From assembly GCF_004210375.1 (NCBI RefSeq), contig NC_134828.1, forward strand, positions 22,746,400 to 22,810,399: a stretch of DNA of 64,000 bases, written 5' to 3'. Below are positions 47,854-58,727 of this stretch, in pieces; the stretch's first letter is position 1, and every line of letters begins with the position of its first letter. Below the pieces are notes generated by a model that saw only the letters and a list, made by a program, of their open reading frames with translations, ran no database searches and was not told where the DNA came from. Both the position numbers and the translations under genes were made by a program. The DNA comes from Tachypleus tridentatus (Eukaryota; Arthropoda; Merostomata; Xiphosura; Limulidae).

Positions 47854-48007
47854 GGTAAACAACGCCCTGGTTCAGATATTTTTGTGAACAACGCCCTGGT
47901 TCAGATATTTTTGTGAACAACGCCCTGGTTCAGATATTTTTTGTGAACAACGCCCTGGTTTAGATTCTTTCGTGAACAACGCTCTGGTTCAGATTTTTTG
48001 ATGAACA
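47854..48007. repeat. 29-bp tandem repeat, five copies
   Basis: The unit is tgaacaacgccctggttcag atatttttg. The copies decay toward the right. Confidence 0.9.
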
Positions 48008-48530
48008 AGTTAAAATAATTAGATAATACGAACCTCCATTCGAAATGTCTTAGTGAAATTAATCTACGTAACTGTGTGTTGTCAAGAGTAAAAAAAAAAA
48101 GCGTACGTAATACTTACGAAACGTAAGTCTGACAGAGAAAGCTCTCGCACAGAAACAAATGAACAAAGCTAACTACAGCCTAAGTCGAGTTGACTCGACT
48201 AACTTATACCGGGTCCTATACTGGAGCAATGCTGCAAAGGGACATACATTGATACCTCCAACCTCCTGCTGCAAAGGGACATACATTGATACCTCCAACC
48301 TCCTCTGAAGAATACTTGATGCGAAATCTCATTAAATTTGAGCTTGCGATGTGCATATCCAAAACTCGGATCTCAGAAACTACCGCACGGATCGCCACCA
48401 ATCATAGCTGAGTAATATTATTTATAACTAGCCAGTATTTTTATAGTCGAGCAATAAATAAAGCAGTTAAAATGTTCACAAAAATTATATGTTTCAGATC
48501 TTACCAATAAAAGTCACAAACACTTAAAAG
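48008..48530. other. Unassigned sequence with a 37-bp duplication
   Basis: gctgcaaagggacatacatt gatacctccaacctcct occurs twice in tandem at 48229-48303. Nothing else is recognised. Confidence 0.5.
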
Positions 48531-48652
48531 TATATGCGTGTGTTTTCTTATAGCAAAGCCACATCGTGCTGTCTGCTGAGTCCACCGAGAGGAATCAAAC
48601 CGCCAATTTTAGCGTTGTAAATCCCTAGAGTTACGGCTATACTAGCGGGGAA
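48531..48652 (-). mobile_element. SINE family C copy
   Basis: The reverse-oriented copy shows a tgttttcttatagcaaagcc tail, ccgagaggaatcaaaccgcc and a head ending cggctatactagcgggg. It pairs with the plus-strand copy at 51606-51722. It has a different tRNA-like head and a different tail from families A and B. Confidence 0.7.
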
Positions 48653-49084
48653 CAAATAGAAGTAAGTTTTAAATATAAAGCAATAAAAAAACTTAAAATT
48701 ATTTGTTTTTCTTTAGTGAAAATCTCATGAGAATTACGACAGAGAACAAAGTACTTTCGTTGATGACTGTGTCTACAACTAAACACTTTAATAAAATCTA
48801 CTCTCTAATGTAATGTTGTGATGATAGCTCCTTTTTATACTAAAATATCAATAAAATCATTTTCTCATGGATGGTAAACATCATTGAATGTCGCGTATAA
48901 GTACATCGCTATGGAACTGTCAGACAATTCCAGAAAAGAGCGCAAACCCAGTAGTTTTCCACAGGAACTAACAGTTATACTTGTCCAGAGGGCGCGTATT
49001 TCTGCTATAATTTAAATGTTCTCTTTGTTATGTCAACATTAAATGTATGCACTTTAATAAATATGTATCTATCATTTGGTGTTT
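48653..49084. other. Unassigned sequence
   Basis: No recognised feature. Confidence 0.4.
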
Positions 49085-49366
49085 GGCCCGGCATGGCCAA
49101 GCGTGTTAAGGCGTGCGACTCGTAATCTGAGGGTTGCGGGTTCGCATCCCCGTCGCGCCAAACATTCTCGCCCTCTCAGCCGTGGGGGCGTTATAATGTC
49201 ACAGTCAATCCCATTATTCGTTGGTAAAAGAGCAGCCCAAGAGTTGGCGGTGGGTGGTGATGACTAGCTGCCTTTCCTATAGTCTTACACTGCTAAATTA
49301 GGGACGGCTAGCGCGGATAGCCCTCGTGTAGCTTTACGTGAAATTCACAACAAAAGAAACAAACCA
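49085..49366 (+). mobile_element. SINE family A, full length
   Basis: It runs from ggcccggcatggccaagcgt to aattcacaacaaaagaaac. The tail is less regular than in younger copies. Confidence 0.92.
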
Positions 49367-49504
49367 TTCGCCGATGTTCAGTCTATGAAACAGAAACAAT
49401 TTTGTATCAGAGTAAACATATATCTATCTGATCATCTCTTTGTTTATTCGTCTTTATATGAAATATACATACAACTTTTTGTAACAGCACACCTGCCAGT
49501 CTGT

Positions 49505-49632
49505 TGTCCTCCACTGTCAAAGCGACATGTCTGCGGACTTAAACGCTAGAAACTGCGTCTCGATAGTCGTAGTGGGCAGAGCTTAGACAGCCCATTGTGC
49601 AGCTATACGCTTAACTATAAAACAAACCAATC
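49505..49632 (+). mobile_element. SINE family B copy
   Basis: cctccactgtcaaagcgaca, tgtctgcggacttaaacgct, gtagtgggcagagcttagac and acttaactat-like tail sequence with aaacaaac match family B in plus orientation. Confidence 0.8.
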
Positions 49633-50056
49633 TGCTCGTTTGTCCATCTGTTGTCTACTTACCCGTCTATCTAAGATACAGGCAGACGTTTCGTGAGATA
49701 TCATAACCTCACATAAACTTCCTTCAGAAAATATTTCATTGAATCACAGGAGCTGATAATGATTCTGTTTTATCGGTTCTCTTTATTCACAAAAATCCAG
49801 ACTTAGTTTCTCAGAGGTTTAACAGGGTATGGGAGACTTGTATATACATGAAAAAAAAAAAACAACTCAGAACATGCTTGTGATCTAACTAACTACTCTT
49901 CGTCTCTTACATACAGAATATCGTTTTATAAGAAGTTCCAACATCATTCTGGATTAACATGAACGATAACAACTTCTGTAATAACAAGTTTTGAAGAGTT
50001 TAACAGTCGTATATATCGCATCTGCTTCTAACAATATAGACGTTTACTTAAGGATA
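49633..50056. other. Unassigned sequence
   Basis: No recognised feature before the mariner terminus. Confidence 0.4.
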
Positions 50057-50235
50057 TCAGGTCATCCCGTAAGTAATGTCTCAAAATGTAATATAAAAAA
50101 GTGCATCATTATTTCTGTCTTTGTAGAAGGCTTTAATGACTAAAATATATAGTAGAACGTGTATAAAAATGTTCAGACAAATAAAAGAAACTAACCCAAC
50201 TCCACTTTTTAAGATCGTTAATCAAATAAACCCTT

Positions 50236-50745
50236 ATGAAGATGGATGTGTCTGAGGAGCACATTAGACATATAATACTTTATGAGTTTAATAAAGACAA
50301 TAGTGCAGCAGAAACTACACGAAACATTCAAGGTGTTTATGGTGCTGAGTCTCTCAATGAAAGAAAATGTCAAAGGTGGTTTCAGAATTTCAGATCAGGT
50401 GACTACAGCTTAAGAGATGCGCCATGATCAGGTCATCCTGTTGAGTTTAATAATGACTTGCTGCTGGCTGCACTTGATGAAGATTGTGTTATAACAGTTG
50501 AAGAACTAGCACAGAAGCTTAATTCAACCAATTCAACAGTTCATCGTCATCTGCAACATCTTGGAAAGGTGTCAAAACTTAGAAATGGGTCCCCATCATT
50601 TGACAGAAGCCAACCTTAGAGCAAGAGTGGACATTTACACTTCTCTGCACTCTCGTGAACGTAACTCACTCTTTTTGAACAGGTTAGTGACTGGAGATGA
50701 AAAATAGATATATTATAGAAATGTTAAGCGCCGCAGATAATAGCT
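50236..50745 (+). pseudogene. mariner transposase, N-terminal part, broken
   Basis: The frame opens MKMDVSEEHIRHIILYEFNK and continues with NERKCQRWFQNFRSGDYSLR, the typical mariner helix-turn-helix region. A stop follows at about 50425. The reading continues as ITVEELAQKLNSTNSTVHRH, then after a frameshift as VTGDEK, which contains the first catalytic aspartate of the DD34D set, then another stop. Homology stops in the VKRRR region. The second and third catalytic residues are absent, so the product is inactive. Confidence 0.9.
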
Positions 50746-51183
50746 TAAATCCAGATCCAGATTACAATTTCAGAGGTGCAGCTAGTGAGAGAAACCCACA
50801 CTACCCCAACCAAAGAAACTTCAGTGGCTTGATCAGATATCTTGGTCTAACGAAGTTTAATGCCGAGACTATATTTGGGGTCTGATACGTCGTGAAAGTG
50901 ATTTACATTACAGTCGTAAATCTCGAAAAACTACTCACTTCTAAACATTTTTGTATACATGTAAATCTTGATTCATATGTTGTTTTATTCAGACCTTATG
51001 TAAATGAAAATGTGCAAATTTGCCCGTTTTTGCATATAAAATAGGTTAATTTCTAAATTTCATTATCCAGGTCACAAAACCAAAGTTTGAAGGGAATAAT
51101 GGCCATTTTTTGTACTTTTAGAACATAAGCAATTAAGAAATAACACATACTATCCAGGAACATAATTTGTTTAACACAGTGTT
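50746..51183 (+). other. Foreign segment inside the mariner element
   Basis: It begins PDYNFRGAASERNPHYPNQ, continues LIRYLGLTKFNAETIFGV to a stop, then about 290 bases of AT-rich sequence (gcatataaaataggttaatt, aagtttgaagggaataatgg, cacatactatccaggaac). The minus strand at 33665-34190 carries the same protein fragment and the same downstream bases in the same order with high identity. It is therefore the 3' end of a second sequence family fused into the mariner. Confidence 0.85.
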
Positions 51184-51267
51184 ATTGATTAAATAACTTT
51201 AAAAGCGTTTGAAATCCTTTCTCTTTTTATGAACCTCAAATCGGACATTACTTAAGGGATGACCCGA

Positions 51268-51605
51268 TTTCTAAACTTAACTGATTTCAGACAGTTCCCG
51301 TAAGTAACGGTATTTAAGTTTTGTATATACTTTAAAAAATAAAAGAATCTAAGTTTCATGTTTATAATATATAAAAGCGAAAAAACGTTTCGCATCAACA
51401 ACAACCTTTCTTACAACCATTGTAACGCAGGGCCAGGGTGTACCCACGCTAACGCAAGGTTGTCGTAACCATTATAACACAAAGACAGAACGTTTATTTC
51501 ACTCTTTTACTTTTCAGCCTCACGCGATAAAAAAGAATAAAGCTAATCTTAATCACACAAGGAAATCAGACAATTTAGATTCACTACTTGTTACTATTCG
51601 AGATG
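51268..51605. other. Unassigned sequence
   Basis: No recognised feature. A short duplicated phrase (ttgtaacgcag / gttgtcgtaacc) lies near 51420-51470. Confidence 0.4.
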
Positions 51606-51722
51606 CTCCCCGCTAGTATAGCGGTAAGTCTACAGATTTATAACACTAAAATCAGAGATTCGCTTCGCCTCTGTGAGCTCAGCAAATAGCCCAATGTGGT
51701 TTAGCCATAATAAAACACATAC
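51606..51722 (+). mobile_element. SINE family C copy
   Basis: gctccccgctagtatagcgg, taagtctacagatttataac, tcagagattcgcttcgcctc, and tggtttagccataataaaac form a tRNA-like head and short body. It is the plus-strand counterpart of 48531-48652. Confidence 0.75.
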
Positions 51723-51843
51723 TATCAGAGACTTTTATGGAGAGTTATGATAATACCTGAACATTTATTTAGCTTTATTAGTGATTGATATAAGAGTTTA
51801 TAACATTATTTTAACATTTCTTTAACATTATCAGATATTGATA

Positions 51844-53085
51844 TACAGTCGTGTGAAAAAGTTAGGACACCCTATGAAATCCTGTGTATTTTTGTAACAT
51901 TTTTGGATATATAGATATTTAATCTCAATTTTAACAATACTGAGAGGTTATAGGAATATAACTAAACAATTAAAACTAAAGAAAACACTTTTCCAGATCT
52001 TTTGTAAATGTAATTCTACAAAAATGCATATTCTAACTGAGGAAAAAGTTAGGACACCTCCACATTTATTCCCACTTAAAATGGCTCAACTCACACACAG
52101 GTGTATCACACCAGGTGCACATGATTATTAGATCGTTACTCAGCATTTTTAATGAGGCTTGTCCTATTTAAACCTCAGACATTTAGTTTGGTGTGCTCCT
52201 GACTGTTGAAGTGAGAGTGAGCATCATGGTGAGAGCAAAAGAGCTGTCTGAGGCCTTCAGAAAGAAAATTGTAGCAGCTTATGAGTCTGGTAAGGGTTTT
52301 AAAAAGATCCCAAAAGATTTTGAAATCAGCCATTCCACTGTCCGGAAAATAGTCAACAAGTGGAGGGCTTTCAAAACAACTGCCAACATGCCCAGGTCTG
52401 GTCGTCCAAGCATGTTCACCCCGAGAACAGACTGCAAGATGCTGAAAGAGGTCTCCAAACACCCTAACATGTTATCATGGGACCTACAGCAGGCTCTGGC
52501 TACTGTTGATGTAAAAGTGCATGTCTCTACAATCAGAAAGAGACTGCACAAGTTTAACTTGCATGGGAGGTGTGCAAGGAGGAAACCTTTGCTATCTAAG
52601 AGAAACATCAAGGCCAGACTGAAGTTTGTCAGAGAGAATGTAGACAAAGACCAGGACTTCTGGTATAATGTTCTTTGGACAGATGAGTCCAAAATTGAAT
52701 TATTTGGACACCAGAACAGAGAACATATTTGGCGTAAATCAAATACGGCATTCCAGGAAAAGAACCTCATACCAACTGTGAAGCATGAAGGTGGAAGTGT
52801 CATGTTTGGGGCTGCTTTACTGCAGCAGGACCTGGACATCTCACAATCATAGAATCCACCATGAATTCTACTGTGTATCAGAGGGTGCTTGAGGATCATG
52901 TGAGACCATCTGTAAGAAAATTAAAGCTGAAGCGGAACTGGACCCTGCAACACGACAATGACTCAAAACATACCAGTAAATCCACCAAGGACTGGCTGAA
53001 AACTAAGAAATGGAGAGACCTGGAATGGCCGAGTCAAAGCCCAGATCTTTATCCCATTGAGATGCTGTGGGGTGACTTGAAATGA
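51844..53085 (+). mobile_element. Tc1-like element, right end missing
   Basis: The left terminus cagtcgtgtgaaaaagttag starts at 51846 after a TA. A second direct copy of its inner motif gaaaaagttaggacacc lies at 52042, 187 bp inside, as in IR/DR-type Tc1 elements. The transposase follows. The right end is lost about 28 bp before the right arm of the inverted duplication. Confidence 0.92.
52226..53085 (+). pseudogene. Tc1-like transposase with one frameshift and C-terminal truncation
   Basis: The start at 52226 (MVRAKELSEAFRKKIVAAYE) is chosen because it is the usual Tc1 start; the open frame extends upstream only by chance. A paired-like helix-turn-helix DNA-binding region covers about residues 1-110 (ISHSTVRKIVNKWRAF, then VSTIRKRLHKFNLHGRCARR). 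The catalytic triad is visible: D in LWTDESKIELF, D in QHDNDSKHT, and E in SPDLYPIEMLWGDLK, with 34 residues between the last two (DD34E). A small deletion at about 52800-52815, after GGSVM, shifts the frame; the second half continues from about 52861 in another frame. The protein stops at GDLK, about 40 residues short of the usual end, because the element is cut there. Not functional, but the low number of lesions suggests a recent insertion. Confidence 0.93.
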
Positions 53086-53112
53086 CTTGACATTTCTTTA
53101 ACTTTCTAATGT

Positions 53113-54425
53113 AAATATAATGTGAAGGTCAAATGCAGACTTCCCAGTGTGAATATAACGTGAAGATCAATGTAGGCTTCCCTGTGTTTATATAATGTGA
53201 AGGTCACATGTAGGCTTCCCTGTGTTAATATAATGTGAAGGTCACATGTAGGCTTCCCAGTGTGAATATAGTGTAAAAGTCCGTGCAAGTCCTGTAACGT
53301 GACAGTGAAGATTACATCCACATATTCTACTGTAAGATACGGGTCACAGAAATGTTTTCTGATGTGATTAATATGAACCGAAATGTTTTTTAAGACTCTT
53401 CGTTGGTTTAGCCTCCAGGTTCACAAACCTCATCTCTGATATCAACTTAATACGTAACTATTTTGTATATTTACTTTTTCCCCTTGAATACAATAACGTT
53501 ACTATGGATACGAGACATCTGCTCAGTTTCAAAAGTAACAAAACAACAGCAGCCGTAACACTGTTAAAGTCACGTGGGCCTGTTCGTACGTGCTGGTGGC
53601 AAAGAAGTCTTTCATATTCTGATTTATCCTTAAGATTTGATTACAGTTAAGGCTTTACGAAGAAAAATCTTCAGTATCAAGTTACGTAATTTTATGGTTT
53701 CGGTTTCTCTCAAAGACTTTATTTCAATACTTGTTTACAAAGGAAATTAATTTGTTGATCAAAGACTCTTCCAATAGAGCTTGGCTTTGTCTTTCTTATT
53801 TGTATAGAGCTTGGCTTTGTCTTTCTTATTTGTAGCTTATTCTGCGTCGTTTACGTATTACAGATGTCATAAAAAACCTCTGTGTGCGTGTGTCACTTAA
53901 TATTATTTCATTATATTTTTACCTTTGTCAGAAATCGATATAGAATGTTATAATGACTATTATTAGAAATCTTCCTTAGCTTTCACAGAGACTGATACGG
54001 AAGATTATTATATTATTTTGGCATTTCTATAGCTTTATCAGACTGATATGGAGGGTCATGATATTATACGAACAATTATTTATCTTAATTAAATATTGAT
54101 ATTGAGGGCTATGATATTATTTGAACACTTATTTATCTGTATCATAGATCAGGATTAAGTGTTATCGAGATAAGAAACGTCCGAACGTATTCCATCTATA
54201 TTTACACGTATTGAAATTGTCATTAACATAGATTATGAGAAGTTACATTTAACGTAAGTGTTGTGTGATGTTGGTAAACATACAGATATATACTGTGATT
54301 AGATCGCCATCACATAAACCGGTATTTTTTATTTGTTCAACAGCTTTCTTCTAAATAACAAGTTCCCGCGCTTTTTGGAAATCTTGGAAAGCTATATTGT
54401 ATTTTTTTCTAACATATAAACGCTT
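53113..54425 (-). repeat. Right arm of the large inverted duplication
   Basis: Reverse complement of 43707-44944 with the same landmarks in opposite order. The inner end carries about four units of the 38-bp minisatellite (aatataatgtgaaggtcaca tgtaggcttccctgtgtt). The minus-strand 71-codon frame at 53106-53321 comes from this minisatellite. The shared 31-bp internal duplication shows that it existed before the arms were copied. Confidence 0.93.
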
Positions 54426-55239
54426 GACAAGTCTCTCTTTCTGTGGCAACTGTTAAACACGATTGAGATCCACACTGTCTATACAACAAGGAACTGTCAA
54501 CGGTTAAAAATATATGAAATCTACACTATCTTTACAACACAAACATGTGTTACTTCTTGACAAGTAACACAAACCTTTTTCCCATTGTTCCAGCTGTTTA
54601 CTAACACAAGTTATGTAACACGAAGTACCAAACTCTGTGTTAATGAGCAACGCCTACTGTAGAATTCTTTTATTCTTGATGTATGAGTGAGAATTCGGAC
54701 TTCTTTTAAATGTTCAGTTTTCACATGTCCACACGAAATATCCTTATTGTAATTAATACAAGTTGACAAGAAACCTTTTGTTAGATGTAAATAACAAAAG
54801 AATTGGATTATTTAGAATATTGATTCCTCATAAGTACCTTTAAATCAATCTTTGTACATAACTAGTGTTAGTAATCTCTAACGGTTAGAAGAACCACGCA
54901 CATTGTACGTAACTAGTGTAGGTAATCTCTAACGGTTAGAAAAATCACGCACATTATACATAACTTTTCCATCGTAAAACATTTTAAGCTTCCAATAGAA
55001 AGAGCACCTGTGTAACCAGGTTTACATCATCTATGAGTAATCTGTTCAAATAGATAACTTTTATTTATTTCTTCACCTTGAACCGTTTTTATACAAAAAG
55101 TAATACATGTCAACGTGATAGAAATTACATTAAAATACATAGAAATTACATTAAAATACAGAGAAATAACATTAAAATACAGAGAAATTACATTAAAATA
55201 CACAGGAATTTTCCAACCTTACAGAAATATTTAAAGATT
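54426..55239. other. Unassigned sequence with small tandem repeats
   Basis: A 51-bp unit (acataactagtgttagtaat ctctaacggttagaa) occurs about 2.3 times at 54848-54965. A 17-21 bp unit (gaaattacattaaaatacac) occurs four to five times at 55119-55206. The 94-codon frame at 55078 is made by the second repeat plus Penelope sequence and is not a gene. Confidence 0.6.
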
Positions 55240-56150
55240 TATATATCTAAAAACGGCTCGTTTGGGTTGAGAAAGTTTTTTATGCAGAGGAGCAAACAAC
55301 GTTACGACCTTCTTCTGTCATCGTCAGGTTCACAAAGAAAGAAAGAGGTAACTGACCAATAGCTGACCACATGTTTGAAGGGAGTTGTGTAACTGAGTGT
55401 AGGACTCTAGAGGGCGTGCTTAGATGTTTGATTATATTTATTAATATAGGTATAAAGGTGTTCCTTTGTATTGGTTTATTTTGGGCTTGAGTTGTTGTAT
55501 AAGTAAGGCTTGTTTAATTTTGTGTTTGTTTCTTTATTTAGTATTTGAGTGTTTTCTATGGTTATGTTGTGTTTATTTGACTTGCAGTGTTCGAAAACTT
55601 GTGAAGGTGACTTTTTGTGTTCTTTGAATCTGGTTTCCCTTTTTCTACTTGTTTCTCCAATATAGAAGTCGTGGCAGTTATCACATTGTGTTTTATAAAT
55701 AATGTTGGTGTGGTGTTTGTCAGTGTAGTTTTTACATAGTATAGACCTTAGTTTTGTGCCTGATTTTTAAAAAATTTGGTATCAACTGGAATGTCATATT
55801 TTGTTGCGAGTTTTTGCCAAATGTTGGTTATTTTTTTATTGATGTCGGGAATATATGGTATGCAGCAGTATATGGTTTCGTGATTTTTAAATCGTGGGAT
55901 ATATTTACTTTTGTTAGTTGATTTTGCTTTTTGTCTAGATGTGTGCGTAAAATGTTTTCTATGGTTTGTGGAGGAAACTTATTGATGTTGATGAAGTATT
56001 GTTTTATTTTGTCTAATCCATCTTTAATTTTATCTGGTGAGCATAGTTTTATGGCTGTGTTTATTTGGTTTTTTAGTATGTTGAGTTTTTGTTTTATTTC
56101 ATGTGCTGAGTACCAAGAAATGTATAGTCCAGTGTGGGTGATTTAAAGTT
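55240..56150 (-). pseudogene. Penelope-like element: C-terminal region with GIY-YIG endonuclease and 3' end
   Basis: Minus-strand translation starts HTGLYISWYSAHEIKQKLNI (about 56140), the thumb-like region after a Penelope reverse transcriptase, and continues AIKLCSPDKIKDGLDKIKQY. A stop and a frameshift follow at about 55830. The GIY-YIG endonuclease comes next: NIIYKTQCDNCHDFYIGETS, then KRETRFKEHKKSPSQVFEHC and NKHNITIENTQIL, ending at a stop near 55495. The conserved IIYK, FYIGET and R..EH residues are present. Downstream, gtgaacctgacgatgacaga agaaggtcgtaacgttgttt is the characteristic Penelope 3' motif. The reverse transcriptase core is absent from the window. Confidence 0.85.
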
Positions 56151-56165
56151 TATTAAGTTTGTCTC

Positions 56166-56426
56166 TTTGTTTTGAACTTTGTGAAAGCTACACGAGAGCT
56201 AACTACGCTAGCCGTCCCTAGTTTAGCAGAGTAAGGCAAGAGAGAAGGCAGCTGGTCATCACCACCCACAGCAAACTCCTGAGCTACTCTTTAACCCACG
56301 AATAGTGGCGTTTATTGTTATATTACACTTCCCCCACAGATGAAAGGTCGAGCATGTGACAGGGATTCGAACCCGCGACCCTCAGATTACGAGTCGAGTG
56401 CCTTAACCTCCTGGCCATGCCGGGCC
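56166..56426 (-). mobile_element. SINE family A, diverged
   Basis: Reverse orientation: ctttgttttgaactttgtga to a head ending ggccatgccgggcc. It lies immediately upstream of the Penelope-like fragment. Confidence 0.9.
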
Positions 56427-56828
56427 ATTTATATTAGCCGAAGACGTGGAAGTACCTTGGTATTTTCCTTCCTTTAGGCCTTAAACTCAAGAGATATTCC
56501 TTGTGTGACCTCCAAATAGAAAAATAAATAAACACGCACATACCTATACATGTTTTTGAGATGTACGTGACTTTAGTCATATCTTGATATATTCCTACGA
56601 ATCGAGCACCCTAACCACTTGGCCATGGCGGTCATATTTATTGAGATATTTACGTCTTCCCTGTAACAGTTGTTGTATATTCTGAAATGTTTTACGTTTT
56701 GCTTTGCTACATTGAATGCATCGTTTCAGAATAAACATGGCCGCGTTAAGATATCCGTTTTTGTTTTGTTTGTTTTTATAACTGATATATACAAACGTAT
56801 ATTAACTGTTTTCACCACCCACCCCCTT
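56427..56828. other. Unassigned sequence
   Basis: A short SINE head-like fragment (aatcgagcaccctaaccact tggccatggcgg) occurs at about 56597-56630 in reverse orientation. Nothing else recognised. Confidence 0.45.
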
Positions 56829-57091
56829 TCATTCGGTGGGACTCATAATCTGAGGTTCGCATCCCGGTCGCGCCAAACATGCTCGCCCTTTCACCCGTGG
56901 GGGCGTTATAATGTGACGGTCAATCCCACTAGTCGTTGGTAAAAGAGTAGCCCAAGAGTTGGCGGTGGGTGGTGATGACTAGCTGCCTTCCCTCTAGTCT
57001 TACACTGCTAAATTAGGGAGGGCTAGCGCAGATAGCTCTCGAGTAGCTTTGTGCGAAATTCCAAAACAAACAAACAAACAATCATTCGGTG
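56829..57091 (+). mobile_element. SINE family A, 5' truncated, with 10-bp target duplication
   Basis: tcattcggtg occurs at 56829-56838 and 57082-57091. The SINE begins inside the tRNA-like head (ggactcataatctgag), lacking the first about 35 bases, and has a normal body and aaacaaacaaac tail. Truncation with an intact duplication is typical of incomplete reverse transcription. Confidence 0.94.
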
Positions 57092-57269
57092 CGACCCCTG
57101 CAGCACTAATGGTCATCAGATTTAAATTCTATCATATATTAATTATAAAAACCCAACGCCCAGACATAAACGTTCATAATAAACTAGATATCTCCTGACT
57201 ACGAGCATGAAGATTTTTTATTTGCAATCCATTACTTGAATAAATGTGCTTAAAATTTATAGACGGTTG

Positions 57270-57425
57270 GTATGCTGTAAAAGTGACAATCAAATCTCAC
57301 TAATCAATCAGACAAGAGTTGGCGGTTTATATCTTTGCAATATCATTTCAACTCCAAATCATAAATGGTTATGCACACATAGTCATTTTACGACTTGGCG
57401 CAAAGTTCTGAAACAAACAAACAAA
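57270..57425 (+). mobile_element. SINE family A remnant
   Basis: taaaagtgacaatcaaatct, gacaagagttggcggttt, cgacttggcgcaaagttctg and aaacaaacaaacaaaa keep family order but with large losses in the middle. Confidence 0.55.
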
Positions 57426-57719
57426 AATGAAATCATTTGAAAGATGCTACTGTCCGAACTCACTCACTTTTGGCACAAAAATGTTTTGCCAATTAATAAC
57501 TCTAATAGTGCATAGATGGAGCCACACTCACGTAGCCTTTATGTCCAAGTGAAAAAATACTCACGTAGAACAAAAATTTAATTCTCAATTTTTATATCAG
57601 TCAAACCTAAACACTTTTATGGTGCGGAAGAACAAATAAACAAAAGCGTTAAATGGTTTAACTTCATCGCATACTTAAATATTTGCAAATATAATTTTAA
57701 ATTTTTATGTTGAAGCTTT

Positions 57720-57812
57720 TTTATTCGTTTGTTGTAAGCGCAAAGCTAAAAAATATGTTATTTGTGCTCTGCCCACCATAGGTATCGAAACCTTGCGTCT
57801 ACAATATAACCC
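57720..57812 (-). mobile_element. SINE family B fragment
   Basis: ttattcgtttgttgtaagcg, aaagctaaaaaatatgttat, and tgcccaccataggtatcgaa are the 3' half of family B in reverse orientation. Confidence 0.75.
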
Positions 57813-58446
57813 TATTAATAGATGTAACTTGAAGATCCATAAGAACAACCTATAGTACTGTACCTTTACATTTGTTATTAAAATGACCAAACCAGTGTCT
57901 TTACAAGTTTGACACCAAACAAACACCTGTTAGAAAATGAAAAATAATAATCAATCCATTGCGCTTTATACGTAACCGTTATATCCACACATATATCTGT
58001 AAATAACATTACATACAAACATTTAAAATTGATAATATGTTAAAATTAATCAAACATTTTCTTTATAATTATAATTTTTAAAACTTCTGTTCAAACAACC
58101 AAAATTACTTAACTAATACAGTATATGACTTAATAATTATTATACACTTATTAATATCACATACTAAGAAAAACGGTTTGGTAATATTATTCTGAATGTG
58201 GAATTCTAATAGAATATCATTCTATAATAAAACATAGACAGTCTTGAATCCAGTTTTTTGCTGATTTTAGTTCACCATTTTGTTCAGCCCGCACGTATCT
58301 TAAAACTACCATGATTTCAGTCTGTTAATGAAATTACATATCATTGAATCTTTAATTTGTTGAATATGTTGGTTTTTATGTCTCGCACCAATAACTGTAT
58401 ATGATAATTTTGCCTAAGGTAATAATAAAAGTACACACCTTAATGG
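57813..58446. other. Unassigned AT-rich sequence
   Basis: No gene or repeat family recognised. Confidence 0.4.
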
Positions 58447-58727
58447 CTTTAGAATCTGTTAAGGCACTCGACTCGTAATCCGATGGTCGTGGGTTGGAGT
58501 CCCCGTCACACAAAACATGCTCGCCCTTTCAGCCGTGGGGGCGTTATAAAATTATGGTCAGTCCCACTATTCGTTGATAAAAGAGTAGTCCAAGAGTTGG
58601 CGGTGGGCGATGATGACTAGCTGCCTTCCCTCTAGTCTCACACTGCTAAATTAGGGACGGCTAGCGCAGATAGCCCTCGAGTAGCTTTGCGCGAAATTCA
58701 AAACAAAACAAACAAACACTTTAGAAT
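58447..58727 (+). mobile_element. SINE family A, slightly 5' truncated, with 9-bp target duplication
   Basis: ctttagaat occurs at 58447-58455 and 58719-58727. The SINE starts within the head at ctgttaaggcactcgactcg and ends aaacaaaacaaacaaaca. The body is close to consensus. Confidence 0.94.

Larger units (their letters stand above)
50057..51267 (+). mobile_element. Chimeric mariner element
   Basis: Terminal repeats tcaggtcatcccgtaagtaa (left, after a TA) and cttaagggatgacccga (right) are inverted copies. The left 690 bases encode a mariner transposase start. The right about 80 bases (cctttctctttttatgaacctcaaatcggac region) are the usual mariner 3' end. The middle, 50746-51183, is not mariner sequence: it matches the minus strand of 33665-34190. 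Confidence 0.88.

Noticed and set aside
52175..52899. Minus-strand frames of 95 and 206 codons
   Set aside because: They are antisense shadows of the Tc1 transposase, whose sense frame has clear family motifs.
43707..54425. A Maverick/Polinton element bounded by the inverted arms
   Set aside because: The spacer contains no polymerase, integrase, ATPase or capsid-like genes, only SINEs, minisatellites and small DNA transposons.
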